The position numbers were made by a program, and so were the translations under genes. This document shows, piece after piece, positions 1-9,322 of a stretch of DNA of 64,000 nt. Numbering within the stretch: the stretch's first letter is position 1; each line of letters starts with the position of its first letter. The notes below the pieces were generated by a model. The model saw nothing but the letters and a program-made list of their open reading frames with translations, was not told where the DNA came from and did no database searches. The DNA comes from Butyricicoccus sp. Marseille-Q5471 (GTDB lineage: Bacteria; Bacillota; Clostridia; Oscillospirales; Butyricicoccaceae): the NCBI RefSeq assembly GCF_951230135.1, contig NZ_CATNVC010000001.1, forward strand, positions 326,746 to 390,745, given 5' to 3'.

Positions 1-14
1 TGCCAAGCACCGGA

Positions 15-293
15 TCATTTGCCATCTGCCTGTTCCTCCATTTGCGCTTCGAGCGCGTCATATACCTCTTCCGGCACGGCAACGCTCAGTGCGCGCTCAA
101 TTGCACGGCTCTTTCGCGCCTTTTTAAGGCACTCCGGCTTGCCGCACAGATACGCGCCGCGTCCCGGCGCTTTGCCCTTGAAATCCAGCGAGAGCACACC
201 CTCGGGCGACCGCACAACGCGGATCAGCTCACGCTTGGGGAACATTTCACGGCAGCCGAGACATTGCCGCATGGGGATTTTCTTCTGTACCAT
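15..293 (-). CDS. rnpM: RNase P modulator RnpM (YlxR/DUF448)
   Basis: Small basic RNA-binding protein of the YlxR/DUF448 family; the Bacillus homologue binds RNase P RNA. The RQCLGCR motif at residues 8-14 and GRGAYLCG near residue 45 are the two conserved blocks, and the 92-aa length is normal. It follows nusA by 22 bp in the conserved order rimP-nusA-rnpM-infB, so infB is expected just beyond the window edge. The family call rests on motifs and context; the regulatory role here is inferred. Confidence 0.93.
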   Translation of the reverse strand: MVQKKIPMRQCLGCREMFPKRELIRVVRSPEGVLSLDFKGKAPGRGAYLCGKPECLKKARKSRAIERALSVAVPEEVYDALEAQMEEQADGK

Positions 294-315
294 ATTCTGC
301 CGCTCCCCCCGTTTC

Positions 316-1380
316 TTATTCGCCCTGTGACTCGGGCGCGATGTCGATCTTGCAGCCGGTCAGCTTTGCGGCCAGACGGGCATTCTGCCCTTCCTTGCCG
401 ATAGCGAGCGACAGCTGATCGTCCGGCACGAGCACGCGGCAGGACTTTCCGTCCGCCTGCACGGTGGCGGAAACGACGTCTGCGGGAGCAAGCGCGGCGG
501 AAACGAAGGCTGCGGTGTCATCCGACCATTTGATAATGTCAATCTTCTCGCCGCCCAGCTCGTTGCCGATGTTGCCGACACGCGCGCCGCGGGTACCGAC
601 ACATGCGCCGATCGGATCGACGTTCTCATCGTGGGACATCACAGCGATCTTGGTGCGGTTGCCGGCTTCACGCGCGATCGACTTTACCTCAACCACGCCG
701 GAGTGAATTTCAGGCACTTCAAGCTCAAACAGGCGCTTGACCAGACCCGGATGCGTGCGCGAGGTGATAACCTGCGGACCGCGCGTACCGCGGCGCACCT
801 CAATCAGGTACACCTTGATGCGCTGGCCTTCAAAAAGCTCCTCGTCGCGCACCTGCTCACTCGATGCGAGAACGGCCTCGGTCTTTTCGCCCGCCGAAGT
901 CACATCCAGATAAGCGTTGCCCGTGCGGGGGTCGATACGAGAAATCAGAGCGGTCAGGATTTCATGCTCCTTAGACTCAAACTCGGACAAAACCATGCCG
1001 CGCTCGGCCTCACGGATGCCCTGAATGATAACCTGCTTTGCCGTCTGCGCTGCGATGCGGCCGAACGACTTGGTCGGGATGTCGATGTCGATGATGTCGC
1101 CCAGCATGGCGGTCGCCTTGATTTCACGCGCTTCTTCAAGGGAAATTTCCTCGTAGGGCTCGTAAATATCCTCCGCCTTGACCACCGTTTTGCGCACATA
1201 CATGTGGATGGTTTTTCTTGCACGGTCGGGGTCGACATAGACATTGTCGGTCATGCCGTCGTTGTCGCGCTTGTAGGCGGTAATCAGCGCCTGTCCGACA
1301 CGCTCGAGCATATAATCGACCGGGATGCCCTTTTCTTTCTCGAGCTGCTCCAGGGCGTCAAAAAATTCTGCGTTCACCAT
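316..1380 (-). CDS. nusA: Transcription termination/antitermination factor NusA
   Basis: NusA binds RNA polymerase and modulates pausing, intrinsic termination and rRNA antitermination. The 354-aa protein shows the N-terminal polymerase-binding domain (about 1-125), an S1 RNA-binding domain (about 130-200, with the VYLIEVRRGTRGPQV stretch) and two KH domains (ACVGTRGARV and LAIGKEGQNARLAAKL). It lacks the C-terminal acidic repeats of proteobacterial NusA, as is usual in Firmicutes. It sits 21 bp downstream of rimP and is probably co-transcribed from the promoter upstream of rimP. Confidence 0.98.
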   Translation of the reverse strand: MVNAEFFDALEQLEKEKGIPVDYMLERVGQALITAYKRDNDGMTDNVYVDPDRARKTIHMYVRKTVVKAEDIYEPYEEISLEEAREIKATAMLGDIIDIDIPTKSFGRIAAQTAKQVIIQGIREAERGMVLSEFESKEHEILTALISRIDPRTGNAYLDVTSAGEKTEAVLASSEQVRDEELFEGQRIKVYLIEVRRGTRGPQVITSRTHPGLVKRLFELEVPEIHSGVVEVKSIAREAGNRTKIAVMSHDENVDPIGACVGTRGARVGNIGNELGGEKIDIIKWSDDTAAFVSAALAPADVVSATVQADGKSCRVLVPDDQLSLAIGKEGQNARLAAKLTGCKIDIAPESQGE

Positions 1381-1401
1381 TTTTTCTAAGTCAACTCCTT
1401 A

Positions 1402-1866
1402 TTAAATCGTCACCGCGAGTCGCACCGCGGCAATGTCCTTGGGTTCGTAAACCGTTTGCTTGCCGGCGACTTCAAGCGTTACGCTGCCCTGATCATACGC
1501 AATCAGCGTACCTTCTGCCTGCTTGCAGCCGTTTTGGGGCTTGTAAAAGCCAATTTCGACCGTATGGCCGAGAAAGGCCGTAAAATGCTCGGGGCGCTTT
1601 AGTCTGCGCGAAAGTCCGGCCGAGGACACGCAGAGCGTGTAGGACGGCATAGCGTCGAACTCCTTCGCATCAAGCATGGGATCGAGCGCGCGCGAAACCT
1701 GCTCGCACTGGTCGATATTCACGCCCTCCGGATGGTCGACGGTCACGGTCAGCATATACTGGCCGCCCTCTTTTTCAAATTCCACGTCCCAGAGCGAAAC
1801 GCCCGCCTGTTCACACAGCGGCCGCACCAGCTCTTCCACGCGGGCAACAATCTGCTTTGCCTGCAA
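1402..1866 (-). CDS. rimP: Ribosome maturation factor RimP
   Basis: RimP acts in 30S subunit assembly. The 154-aa protein has the typical N-terminal domain with the DVEFEKEGGQYMLTVTVD block and a C-terminal SH3-like domain. The start codon is TTG, chosen because a strong AAGGAGG ribosome binding site lies 7 nt before it. First gene of the rimP-nusA-rnpM operon; a 10-bp stem-loop and a near-consensus promoter lie upstream. Confidence 0.95.
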   Translation of the reverse strand: MQAKQIVARVEELVRPLCEQAGVSLWDVEFEKEGGQYMLTVTVDHPEGVNIDQCEQVSRALDPMLDAKEFDAMPSYTLCVSSAGLSRRLKRPEHFTAFLGHTVEIGFYKPQNGCKQAEGTLIAYDQGSVTLEVAGKQTVYEPKDIAAVRLAVTI

Positions 1867-1900
1867 AGCCGTACCTCCTTATTTTGCCCAAGCAATAGTG

Positions 1901-1924
1901 AAGGAGTGGCTTTCGCCACTCCTT
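1901..1924 (-). promoter_or_regulatory. Leader hairpin of the rimP operon
   Basis: Perfect 10-bp inverted repeat with a GAAA tetraloop on the minus strand, between the rimP promoter and its ribosome binding site. There is no T-run after it, so it is not an obvious terminator. It could stabilise the 5' end of the mRNA or bind a regulator; no function is shown. Confidence 0.5.
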
Positions 1925-1952
1925 ACGATTACTTATCTTACTGAATGCTGTT

Positions 1953-1981
1953 AGTATATCACCATTTGAAAAGAATTGCAA
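1953..1981 (-). promoter_or_regulatory. Sigma-A type promoter of rimP-nusA-rnpM
   Basis: On the minus strand TTGCAA (1976-1981) and TATACT (1953-1958) are separated by 17 bp. The start of transcription would lie near 1946, giving a leader of about 80 nt that contains the hairpin at 1901-1924. It sits just after the terminator of the ribosomal protein operon, so the two units are separated. Confidence 0.75.
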
Positions 1982-2057
1982 GGCTTTTTGCACATAAAGT
2001 TCATTCCGCTGCAATCTCTGTCGTTTTAAACGCCGCTGCGCACGCATAAAAAGCAGA

Positions 2058-2098
2058 AAAAAGGTTATCCAGTAAGCACGCTACTGGATAACCTTTTT
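2058..2098 (-). terminator. Intrinsic terminator after rplQ
   Basis: A 17-bp perfect stem (2058-2074 with 2082-2098) with a 7-nt loop, ending in a T-run on the minus strand, 10 bp after the rplQ stop codon. It closes the S10-spc-alpha super-operon. Confidence 0.92.
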
Positions 2099-2107
2099 GG
2101 ATTCATC

Positions 2108-2452
2108 TTACTTTACCAGCTCGATGATCGCCATTTCGGCTGCGTCGCCGCGGCGGGGGCCGGTCTTGATGATGCGGGTGTAACCGCCGTTGCGGTCAGC
2201 ATAGGACGGGGCGATGTCGGAAAACAGCTTTGCGACAACCTCTTCCTTAGTGATGAACGCCATTGCCTGACGGCGGGTGGCAAGGGTATTCTTCTTGCCC
2301 AGCGTAATCATCTTCTCAGCGAGCGGGCCGACTTCCTTCGCGCGGGCAACGGTCGTTTCAACACGGCCGTTCTCGAGCAGGAAGGTTACCATAGCGCGCA
2401 GCATCGCCATGCGGTGGTCGGTAGGACGACCGAGCTTGCGATTGTTAGCCAT
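2108..2452 (-). CDS. rplQ: 50S ribosomal protein bL17
   Basis: bL17 binds domain III of 23S rRNA at the tunnel exit side. The 114-aa protein begins with the conserved [16 protein letters not shown] block and ends with the [13 protein letters not shown] element. It is the last gene of the alpha operon, 78 bp after rpoA, and is followed immediately by a strong terminator. Confidence 0.98.
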   Translation of the reverse strand: MANNRKLGRPTDHRMAMLRAMVTFLLENGRVETTVARAKEVGPLAEKMITLGKKNTLATRRQAMAFITKEEVVAKLFSDIAPSYADRNGGYTRIIKTGPRRGDAAEMAIIELVK

Positions 2453-2530
2453 TGCGTTAAACCTCCAAAATAAAAGTCAAGCGGCGGCGCGGCTTCGTGC
2501 CGCCACAAATGTGCTTGATACGGTGCAGGA

Positions 2531-3478
2531 TTACTCCTCCGTCTTGGCAAGGCCGAGGCCCATAGCCTCCAGCTTGCCGATGACTTCCTCGAGCGACTTG
2601 CGGCCGAGGTTACGCACCTTCATCATGTCCTCTTCCGAGGTATTAATCAGATCCTCAACCGTGTTGATGCCAGCGCGCTTGAGGCAGTTGAACGAACGCA
2701 CCGAGAAGTCAAGCTCCTCAATGGTCATTTCAAGCACCTTATCGTGCTGCGCTTCAGCCTTTTCAACTACGGTAGACTTGGAGCCGATCTCCTCAGAGAG
2801 ATCAACGAACAGATCGAGGTGGTCGCGCAGAACCTTCGCGCCGAGCGAAACAGCGTCGCGGGCGGTGATAGTGCTGTCGGTCCAAACCTCAAGCGTGAGC
2901 TTATCATAGTCGGTCAGGTCACGGACACGGGTGTTCTCCACCGTGTAGTTGACCTTGTAGACCGGCGTGTAGATCGAATCCACCGGAATGACGCCGATAG
3001 AGGTCTGATGCTGCTTGTTCTTCTCAGCCGGAACATAGCCGCGGCCGGAAGTCAGCGTGATCTCCATGGACAGGCGCGCATCGCTCATGAGCGTGGCAAT
3101 GTGCAGGTCGGGGTTGACAATTTCAACCTCGCCGTCGGCGTGGATATCGCCAGCCTTAACCACACCTTCGCCGGCAGCCTCGATGTAGACCGTCTTAGGG
3201 CCGTCACAGTGCAGCTTGGCGATGATGCCCTTTACATTGAGAACGATTTCCGTTACGTCTTCCTTGACGCCCGGAATCGTGGAAAACTCATGCTGTACGC
3301 CCGCGATCTTAATGCTCGACGCAGCCGTACCCGGCAGCGAGGAGAGCAGAATGCGGCGCAGGGAGTTGCCCAGCGTGGTGCCATATCCGCGCTCGAGAGG
3401 CTCTACAACAAATTTGCCGTAAGAACCATCCTCAGCGAGCTGCTCGCAGTCAATGCGCGGCTTTTCGATTTCGATCAT
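2531..3478 (-). CDS. rpoA: RNA polymerase alpha subunit
   Basis: The alpha subunit dimer scaffolds RNA polymerase and its C-terminal domain contacts UP elements and activators. The N-terminal domain (about 1-230) contains [18 protein letters not shown]; the C-terminal helix-hairpin-helix domain (about 250-310) contains [14 protein letters not shown] and [11 protein letters not shown]. An upstream extension of 23 codons is open, but the start at 3478 (MIEIEKP) is chosen because GGAGG lies just before it and it matches the family N-terminus. 315 aa, normal length. Confidence 0.98.
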   Translation of the reverse strand: MIEIEKPRIDCEQLAEDGSYGKFVVEPLERGYGTTLGNSLRRILLSSLPGTAASSIKIAGVQHEFSTIPGVKEDVTEIVLNVKGIIAKLHCDGPKTVYIEAAGEGVVKAGDIHADGEVEIVNPDLHIATLMSDARLSMEITLTSGRGYVPAEKNKQHQTSIGVIPVDSIYTPVYKVNYTVENTRVRDLTDYDKLTLEVWTDSTITARDAVSLGAKVLRDHLDLFVDLSEEIGSKSTVVEKAEAQHDKVLEMTIEELDFSVRSFNCLKRAGINTVEDLINTSEEDMMKVRNLGRKSLEEVIGKLEAMGLGLAKTEE

Positions 3479-3565
3479 AGGGTACCCTCCTTCACGTTGG
3501 TTAAAAACTCTTTGCGGATCAGGCGGCGCACAAGGCGCCGCAGCCAATCCAAAAACGAGGGTTTA

Positions 3566-4159
3566 TTATTTCGAGTACAACTCGACGATGAGATGCTCGG
3601 ATACATCATAGTCGATGTCATCACGTGCGGGCATCGCAACAATCTTGCCCTCGAAGGAGTCCTTAGCCTTATCGATCCACTTGGGGCACGCCTTCTTGCC
3701 GTTTTCCTCAAGCAGGGTCTTGAACTTGGTAGTAGAGCGGGACTTCTCGCAAACAGCAATCACGTCGCCCGGCTTTACCTGGAAGGACGGAATGTTCACG
3801 CGCTGGCCGTTAACGGTGAAGTGCGCGTGGTTAACCAGCTGACGAGCTTCGCGGCGGGTGTTGCCGAAGCCCATGCGGAATACCACGTTGTCCAGACGGC
3901 GCTCCAGCTCCTGGAGCAGCGTCTCGCCGGTGATACCCTGCTTACGCTCAGCCTTCTCGTAGTAAGCATGGAACTGCTTCTCGAGCACGCCGTAGATAAA
4001 CTTAACCTTCTGCTTCTCAGCCAGCTGCAGGCCGTACTCGGACTGCTTGCGGCGAGAAACCTTGGGCTGACGCTTGGTGGACTTGGAGTAACCAAGTACC
4101 GCGGGGGAAAGGCCCAGCGTCTTGCAACGCTTCAGAACGGGCTGTGTATTCTTAGCCAT
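3566..4159 (-). CDS. rpsD: 30S ribosomal protein uS4
   Basis: uS4 is a primary 16S rRNA binder and assembly initiator. The S4 domain is visible around residues 88-150 ([20 protein letters not shown] and the [10 protein letters not shown] block). The N-terminus lacks the four zinc-binding cysteines, so this is the zinc-free form. 197 aa, co-directional with rpsK (18-bp gap) and rpoA. Confidence 0.98.
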   Translation of the reverse strand: MAKNTQPVLKRCKTLGLSPAVLGYSKSTKRQPKVSRRKQSEYGLQLAEKQKVKFIYGVLEKQFHAYYEKAERKQGITGETLLQELERRLDNVVFRMGFGNTRREARQLVNHAHFTVNGQRVNIPSFQVKPGDVIAVCEKSRSTTKFKTLLEENGKKACPKWIDKAKDSFEGKIVAMPARDDIDYDVSEHLIVELYSK

Positions 4160-4177
4160 GTTTGGTTTCCTCCTCTA

Positions 4178-4579
4178 TTAGACTCTTCTTCTCTTGGGCG
4201 GGCGGCAGCCGTTGTGCGGGATCGGGGTTACGTCCTTGATCATGGTAACCTCGAGGCCAGCGGCCTGCAGTGCACGGATCGCAGCTTCACGGCCGGAACC
4301 GGGGCCCTTAACGTACACTTCAACCGACTTCAGGCCGTGCTCCATCGCAGCGGCAGCAGCGGTCTCAGCAGCGGTCTGCGCGGCAAACGGGGTGGACTTA
4401 CGCGAGCCGCGGAAGCCCATCTCACCGGCAGAAGCCCAGGAGAGTGCGTTACCATTGGTATCGGTAATGGTAACGATGGTGTTATTGAAAGAGGAACGGA
4501 TATGCGCGGCACCCTTTTCAATGTTTTTACGCTCGCGACGGCGCGTACGGGTCGCGCCCTTCTTCTGTACCTTAGCCAT
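4178..4579 (-). CDS. rpsK: 30S ribosomal protein uS11
   Basis: uS11 lies on the 30S platform next to the E site. Signature blocks are [20 protein letters not shown] and the C-terminal [13 protein letters not shown]. 133 aa with a lysine/arginine-rich N-terminus. It sits between rpsM (16-bp gap) and rpsD (18-bp gap), the normal alpha-operon order. Confidence 0.98.
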   Translation of the reverse strand: MAKVQKKGATRTRRRERKNIEKGAAHIRSSFNNTIVTITDTNGNALSWASAGEMGFRGSRKSTPFAAQTAAETAAAAAMEHGLKSVEVYVKGPGSGREAAIRALQAAGLEVTMIKDVTPIPHNGCRPPKRRRV

Positions 4580-4595
4580 AATTCAGTTCCCCTCC

Positions 4596-4964
4596 TTACT
4601 TCTTCTTGTTCGCAATGGTCTTCTTGACGCCCTTGCGGGTACGCGCATTGGTCTTGGTGCGCTGACCGCGAACCGGCAGGCCGCGACGGTGGCGCAGGCC
4701 GCGATAGCAGCCGATTTCAACCAGGCGCTTGATATTCAGGCCGATTTCACGGCGCAGGTCACCCTCGACATTGTAGTCGCGCTCGATGACTTCACGCAGC
4801 TTAGCAGCATCTTCTTCGGTCAGATCCTTGACGCGGGTATCAGGGCTGATACCGGTCTTAGCCAGGATTTCGTTGGACGTCTTGCGGCCAATGCCGTAGA
4901 CGTAGGTCAGGCCGATCTCCACGCGCTTCTCGCGGGGAAGGTCAACACCGGCAATACGTGCCAT
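4596..4964 (-). CDS. rpsM: 30S ribosomal protein uS13
   Basis: uS13 is in the 30S head and contacts the P-site tRNA and bridge B1. The start at 4964 gives [19 protein letters not shown], the family N-terminus; an open extension of 16 codons upstream is rejected. The C-terminus carries [14 protein letters not shown]. 122 aa. The gap to rpmJ upstream is unusually long (286 bp) and contains a hairpin-rich repeat. Confidence 0.98.
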   Translation of the reverse strand: MARIAGVDLPREKRVEIGLTYVYGIGRKTSNEILAKTGISPDTRVKDLTEEDAAKLREVIERDYNVEGDLRREIGLNIKRLVEIGCYRGLRHRRGLPVRGQRTKTNARTRKGVKKTIANKKK

Positions 4965-5116
4965 ACTAAAATAACCTCCGATTGTTTCACACTGAGGCGT
5001 CTTTGCAAACACAGTATAGGAGCCGCCTCCGCCCCTGCAGCGCCGCGCGTCAGCACGTGCTTGTCGTGTTCACTCTCATCAATATTGGTGCGGCGCAAAG
5101 CGCCGTTTCCAAACAA

Positions 5117-5249
5117 TTTTTCCGGGGCTCTGCCTCGGAAAAATACCCCGACCCCGCGCTGGCGCGGATTCCAGGGGTATCGAAAAAAGTTTTAAAGGAA
5201 CTTTTTTCGTATCTAGGGGGCTTGGAGCCCCCTGGAAGCCCGAAGGGCT
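5117..5249. repeat. Mosaic of consecutive hairpins between rpmJ and rpsM
   Basis: Successive inverted repeats without spacer: 5117-5124 with 5136-5143; 5143-5149 with 5174-5180, enclosing a CCGCG/CGCGG stem; 5182-5191 with 5199-5208; 5216-5222 with 5226-5232; and 5237-5241 with 5245-5249. There is no coding potential. The design resembles composite REP/BIME-type intergenic elements of clostridia. It interrupts an otherwise tightly packed operon; no second copy was noticed in this window. Confidence 0.6.
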
Positions 5250-5250
5250 T

Positions 5251-5370
<120 letters not shown>

Positions 5371-5463
5371 TTACCTCCATTATTAATGATGGGGATGGGA
5401 CGCGGAACCTCTTCCGCGACCGCTGGCGCTCGGGTCACATACGCGCCTCCGCTCGCTTTTCTC

Positions 5464-5682
5464 TTACTTGCTTCTCCAAGTAATACGACCGCGAGTCAGG
5501 TCGTAGGGCGACATTTGAACAGTGACCTTGTCGCCGGGAAGAATGCGGATAAAATTCATACGGAGCTTGCCCGAAATATGAGCCAGAATCTTATGGCCGT
5601 TGGGCAGCTCTACCTGGAACATGGCGTTGGGCAGCGCCTCTATAACGGTACCTTCCAGTTCAATTGCGTCATCTTTTGCCAT
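5464..5682 (-). CDS. infA: Translation initiation factor IF-1
   Basis: 72-aa single OB-fold factor that occupies the ribosomal A site during initiation. Characteristic elements are [20 protein letters not shown] at the N-terminus, [19 protein letters not shown] and [12 protein letters not shown] at the C-terminus. 99 bp separate it from rpmJ; that spacer holds a small CGCGGAA/TTCCGCG hairpin. Confidence 0.98.
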   Translation of the reverse strand: MAKDDAIELEGTVIEALPNAMFQVELPNGHKILAHISGKLRMNFIRILPGDKVTVQMSPYDLTRGRITWRSK

Positions 5683-5697
5683 AGTTACCCTCCTCGG

Positions 5698-5973
5698 TCA
5701 ATTTGAGTCGTCGTCTCCCGTCCAAAGGGCGAGAGCTTTGCGAATATCGCTGTTGGTCAGGCGGCCGGTTTCGAGCAGCTTTTGTTTGGTGCGCTCGTCA
5801 CTCGTGCCTTGATGGCTGACATGCCGCCGCCGCTTTTTCTTGGGGTTTTCCGCGCGGCGCGCACGGCCGTTGGCCAGAAAAAGGAATTCCCCCTCCTCTT
5901 TCACGACCAGGAGCAGCAGCCCCTTGTCGCGTCCGGACAGCGATAACACAATGTCAGCTGCATGAGACTCCAT
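5698..5973 (-). CDS. KOW-domain RNA-binding protein (L14e-like)
   Basis: 91-aa basic protein with an N-terminal KOW-type motif (LSLSGRDKGLLLLVVKEE) and a lysine/arginine patch (NPKKKRRRHVS). Proteins of this kind are commonly annotated as KOW-domain or L14e-like in Clostridia and lie between map and infA. The start overlaps the map stop codon by one base, indicating translational coupling. Exact function is unknown; RNA or ribosome binding is inferred. Confidence 0.8.
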   Translation of the reverse strand: MESHAADIVLSLSGRDKGLLLLVVKEEGEFLFLANGRARRAENPKKKRRRHVSHQGTSDERTKQKLLETGRLTNSDIRKALALWTGDDDSN

Positions 5974-6737
5974 CAGAGCACCTCACCATCGATGTTTGTC
6001 AGGATTTCGGGCTCGCCATCGGTGATGGCAACGGAATTCTCATAGTGTGCGGACAGTTTCCCATCCTTTGTTTTGACAGTCCAGCCATCCGGCAGAACCT
6101 TGATGTCATACACACCCACGTTGACCATGGGCTCAATTGCAAGGGTCATTCCGCGCTGCAGACGGATGCCGTGACCGGGGCGGCCGAAATTCGGCACCTC
6201 GGGCGCTTCGTGAAGCGCCGAACCTACGCCGTGACCGACGTAAGCACGCACAACCGAAAAACCGTTTTCTTCGACGTAGCTTTGCACCGCCGCTGAAATA
6301 TCGGAAACGCGGTTCCCCTCCCGGGCGAGTTTGATACCCTCATAGAAGCTCTGCCGGGTTACCTCGATCAGACGCATGGCCTCTTCGGAAACCGCCCCGC
6401 AGGGGATGGTCGCCGCGCAGTCGCCGTGGAAGCCGTCAATAAACGCGCCCACGTCAACCTTGACGATATCGCCCTCTTGGACCACACGGGTCGGAGAAGG
6501 AATACCGTGAATGACCTCATCGTTGACCGACACACAGGCGCTGGCCGGGAAGCCGCCGTAACCGAGGAACGAGGGCTTTGCGCCCTGATCCTCGATCGTC
6601 TTGCGGACAATCCGGTCGATCTCGCCCGTAGTAACTCCGGGACGGACTGCATCAGCCGCTGCCTTCCGCGCCATGGCGGTGATGCGGCAGGCCAAACGCA
6701 TCCGTTCGAGCTCTTGTTCGGATTTAATGTGAATCAT
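5973..6737 (-). CDS. map: Type I methionine aminopeptidase
   Basis: Removes the initiator methionine from nascent proteins. 254 aa with the metal ligands in place: two aspartates in DVGAFIDGFHGDCAATI, a histidine in GHGVGSALHEAPEVPNFG, and glutamates in LAIEPMV and HYENSVAI. No N-terminal zinc-finger extension, so this is the bacterial Ia type. 3 bp separate it from adk. Confidence 0.98.
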   Translation of the reverse strand: MIHIKSEQELERMRLACRITAMARKAAADAVRPGVTTGEIDRIVRKTIEDQGAKPSFLGYGGFPASACVSVNDEVIHGIPSPTRVVQEGDIVKVDVGAFIDGFHGDCAATIPCGAVSEEAMRLIEVTRQSFYEGIKLAREGNRVSDISAAVQSYVEENGFSVVRAYVGHGVGSALHEAPEVPNFGRPGHGIRLQRGMTLAIEPMVNVGVYDIKVLPDGWTVKTKDGKLSAHYENSVAITDGEPEILTNIDGEVL

Positions 6738-6740
6738 ACC

Positions 6741-7370
6741 TTACAGCTCCAATGCCTGGACGGCAAACTGCACGGTCTGATGAATGCCCTGCGTACCGTC
6801 GATGCTCTTGAGCTTGCCCTGATCACCGTAGTAACCCTTGAGCGGCTCAGTCTGTGCATGGAAGGTCTTGAGGCGGTCGCGCACCACGTCAATCGCGTCA
6901 TCCTTGCGGATAACGAGCTCGTCGCCGCACACATCGCACACGCCTTCCTTTTTCGGCGGCATGTTCTGGACATGATAGGTCGCGCCGCACTTCAGGCAGA
7001 CGCGACGGCCGGTCATGCGGCCCTCGATGACCTCATCGGGCACCTCGAGAGACAGCGCGCAGTCGATCTTGGCAATACGATCGAGTGCTTCGGCCTGCGG
7101 GATGGTGCGCGGGAAGCCGTCCAGGATGAAGCCGTTCTGGCAGTCGGACTGCGCAATGCGCTCCTCCAGCATGCCGATGACGACCTCGTCCGGCACAAGC
7201 TTGCCGGCGTCCATATATTGCTTGGCCTCGCGGCCGAGCTTGGTTTCGTTCTTCACTGCTTCGCGCAGGATGTTGCCGGTAGATACCGACGGCACGCCCA
7301 TCTTGTCGATGAGATATGCCGCCAGCGTACCCTTACCGGCGCCCGGCGCGCCGAGTAAAATCAAATTCAC
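6741..7370 (-). CDS. adk: Adenylate kinase, zinc-type LID
   Basis: Interconverts ATP, AMP and ADP. P-loop GAPGAGKGT at residues 7-15, and FPRTIPQA in the NMP-binding region. The LID (about 126-160) carries two Cys-x2-Cys pairs (CLKCG and CDVCG), the structural zinc form usual in Gram-positives. 209 aa, 16 bp after secY. Confidence 0.98.
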   Translation of the reverse strand: MNLILLGAPGAGKGTLAAYLIDKMGVPSVSTGNILREAVKNETKLGREAKQYMDAGKLVPDEVVIGMLEERIAQSDCQNGFILDGFPRTIPQAEALDRIAKIDCALSLEVPDEVIEGRMTGRRVCLKCGATYHVQNMPPKKEGVCDVCGDELVIRKDDAIDVVRDRLKTFHAQTEPLKGYYGDQGKLKSIDGTQGIHQTVQFAVQALEL

Positions 7371-7386
7371 GCAAATGCCTCCAGTA

Positions 7387-8676
7387 TTATTCCAAGAAGC
7401 CCTTGTGATGACGCATCATCATCTGCGCTTCCATCTGCTTCACTGTGTCAAGTGCAACGCCGACTACGATGATAATCGAAGTGCCGCCCAGAGCCACATT
7501 AGAGAGGTTCGGGGCAACCGCACCGACGATCAACGGCAGAATCGCAACCACGCCAAGGAAAATCGCACCGACGAAGGTAACCTTGCCGAGCGCCTTGGTG
7601 ATGAAGTCCGAAGTCGGCTTGCCGGGACGGAATCCCGGAATAAAGCCGCCGTTCTTCTTGAGGTTGTTGGAAATCTCAATCGGGTTGAACTGGATGGATG
7701 CGTAGAAATATGCAAAACCAATGATCAGCAGTGCGTACAGCACGATGTAAAACGGGCTGGTCTGCTTGAAGAGGTTGAGCATGTGATAGCCGAACGAACC
7801 GGTTTCCGGCGTCCAGAACATCGAAATGGTCTGGGGCAGGGACAGGATCGAAGAGGCAAAGATGATCGGCATAACGCCGGAAGCGTTTACCTTAATCGGC
7901 AGGTGGGTCGACTGTCCGCCGTACATCTTGCGGCCAACCACGCGCTTGGCGTACTGAACCGGAATGCGGCGCTCCGCGTTCGACATGAACACGATGAAGG
8001 CGACCAGCGCCAGCGCGATGATGATCATCAGGATGCCGGCAACAATATTCATGCCGCCGAGCTGGAACAGATTGACCATGGTGTGCATCAGCTGCGGGCC
8101 GCGCGATACGATACCTGCGAACAGGATGATCGAGATGCCGTTGCCAATGCCGTTCTGGGTGATATGCTCACCCAGCCACATGATCAGTGCCGTGCCGGCC
8201 GTGAAGGTCAGCACGATTGCCACTGCTGCCAGAACACCGGTGTTGCTCAGGAAGCCCTGGTTGCGGAGCAGTGCGTAGTAAGAGAAGCCCTGCAGCAGAC
8301 CGAGCAGGACCGCCAGATAGCGGGTCCAGGAAGCGATCTTCTTGCGGCCTTCCTCGCCGCCGTCCTTTACCATGCGCTCGAGAGCGGGAATGGCAACGGT
8401 CAGCAGCTGCAGGATGATGGACGCATTGATGTAGGGCGTGATCGACATGGCAAAGATGGTAGCGCCCGAAAGGCCGCCGCCGGTGAACATGTCGATAAAA
8501 TTCAGTGCCGAACCCTGTACCGCGGCGGACTCAAAGTAAGCCTGCAGCAGACCGGTGTTGATGAACGGCACGGGAATGCAGGAGCCGAAGCGAAAAATCA
8601 GCAGGATAAACAAAGTATACAGCAGTTTCTTTCGCAAATCGGGGAGAGACCAGGCGTTTTTAAGGGTTTGGAACAC
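7387..8676 (-). CDS. secY: Sec translocon subunit SecY
   Basis: Channel subunit of the SecYEG translocon. 429 aa with about ten hydrophobic segments; recognisable motifs include the plug-region FGSCIPVPFI, NGIGNGISIILFAGI in the middle, and FIPGFRPGKPT in the cytosolic loop before TM9. It starts one base after the rplO stop codon, so the two are probably translationally coupled. Confidence 0.98.
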   Translation of the reverse strand: MFQTLKNAWSLPDLRKKLLYTLFILLIFRFGSCIPVPFINTGLLQAYFESAAVQGSALNFIDMFTGGGLSGATIFAMSITPYINASIILQLLTVAIPALERMVKDGGEEGRKKIASWTRYLAVLLGLLQGFSYYALLRNQGFLSNTGVLAAVAIVLTFTAGTALIMWLGEHITQNGIGNGISIILFAGIVSRGPQLMHTMVNLFQLGGMNIVAGILMIIIALALVAFIVFMSNAERRIPVQYAKRVVGRKMYGGQSTHLPIKVNASGVMPIIFASSILSLPQTISMFWTPETGSFGYHMLNLFKQTSPFYIVLYALLIIGFAYFYASIQFNPIEISNNLKKNGGFIPGFRPGKPTSDFITKALGKVTFVGAIFLGVVAILPLIVGAVAPNLSNVALGGTSIIIVVGVALDTVKQMEAQMMMRHHKGFLE

Positions 8677-8677
8677 C

Positions 8678-9118
8678 TTAAATCACCTCGGCCTTTCCGC
8701 CTGCAGCTTCAATCTTCTCCTTTGCGGACGCGGAGAAAGCAGCGGCCTTAACCGTCAGCTTCTTGCTCAGCGAGCCGTTGCCGAGAATCTTGACGCCGTC
8801 GAGAGCATTCTTGATGATGCCGGCCTCACGCAGGGTTTCTGCGGTGATTTCGGTGCCATCTTCAAACTTCTCCAGAGCGGAAACATTGACCGGGGCATAC
8901 GTGGTGCCAAAAATATTGTGGAAGCCGCGCTTAGGCAGACGGCGAGCCAGCGGCATCTGACCGCCTTCAAAGCCGGGACGGACACCGCCGCCGGAACGGG
9001 CCCACTGGCCCTTGTGACCGCGACCTGCGGTCTTGCCGTTGCCGGAACCGGCGCCGCGACCCTTACGGTAGGCCGGCTTGGTAGCGCCTGCGGACGGCTG
9101 TAAATCGTGAAGCTTCAT
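8678..9118 (-). CDS. rplO: 50S ribosomal protein uL15
   Basis: 146 aa with the glycine/arginine-rich N-terminal extension [20 protein letters not shown] that threads into 23S rRNA, followed by the [18 protein letters not shown] block. Placed between rpmD (6-bp gap) and secY, the standard spc-operon order. Confidence 0.98.
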   Translation of the reverse strand: MKLHDLQPSAGATKPAYRKGRGAGSGNGKTAGRGHKGQWARSGGGVRPGFEGGQMPLARRLPKRGFHNIFGTTYAPVNVSALEKFEDGTEITAETLREAGIIKNALDGVKILGNGSLSKKLTVKAAAFSASAKEKIEAAGGKAEVI

Positions 9119-9124
9119 CGTCGG

Positions 9125-9307
9125 TTACGCCTCCTCTACAACTTCGAGCAGGTAACCGATCTGATGCACCTTGCCGCGCGTCTGCGCGTTGTCGGGCTGA
9201 ACGGTTACATCGTTAATCTTCTTAAGCCCCAAAGAATGAGCGGTCGCAATATGCTTATCCAAGCGGCCGACCAGGCTCTTTTTCAGGGTAATCGTCATGT
9301 TAGCCAT
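9125..9307 (-). CDS. rpmD: 50S ribosomal protein uL30
   Basis: 60-aa single-domain protein with ITLKKSLVGRLDKHIATAHS and the KINDVTVQPDNAQTRGKVHQ block typical of the short bacterial form. 15 bp after rpsE. Confidence 0.96.
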   Translation of the reverse strand: MANMTITLKKSLVGRLDKHIATAHSLGLKKINDVTVQPDNAQTRGKVHQIGYLLEVVEEA

Positions 9308-9322
9308 CTAAATTACCCTCCT

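Noticed and set aside
2744-4627. A 627-codon plus-strand open frame opposite rpoA, rpsD and rpsK
   Set aside because: It is antisense to three certain genes, has no family pattern or ribosome binding site, and is explained by the codon bias of the opposite strand.
7015-8751. A 578-codon plus-strand frame opposite secY and adk
   Set aside because: Low-complexity antisense frame rich in His, Arg and Gln, without start context; shadow of secY.
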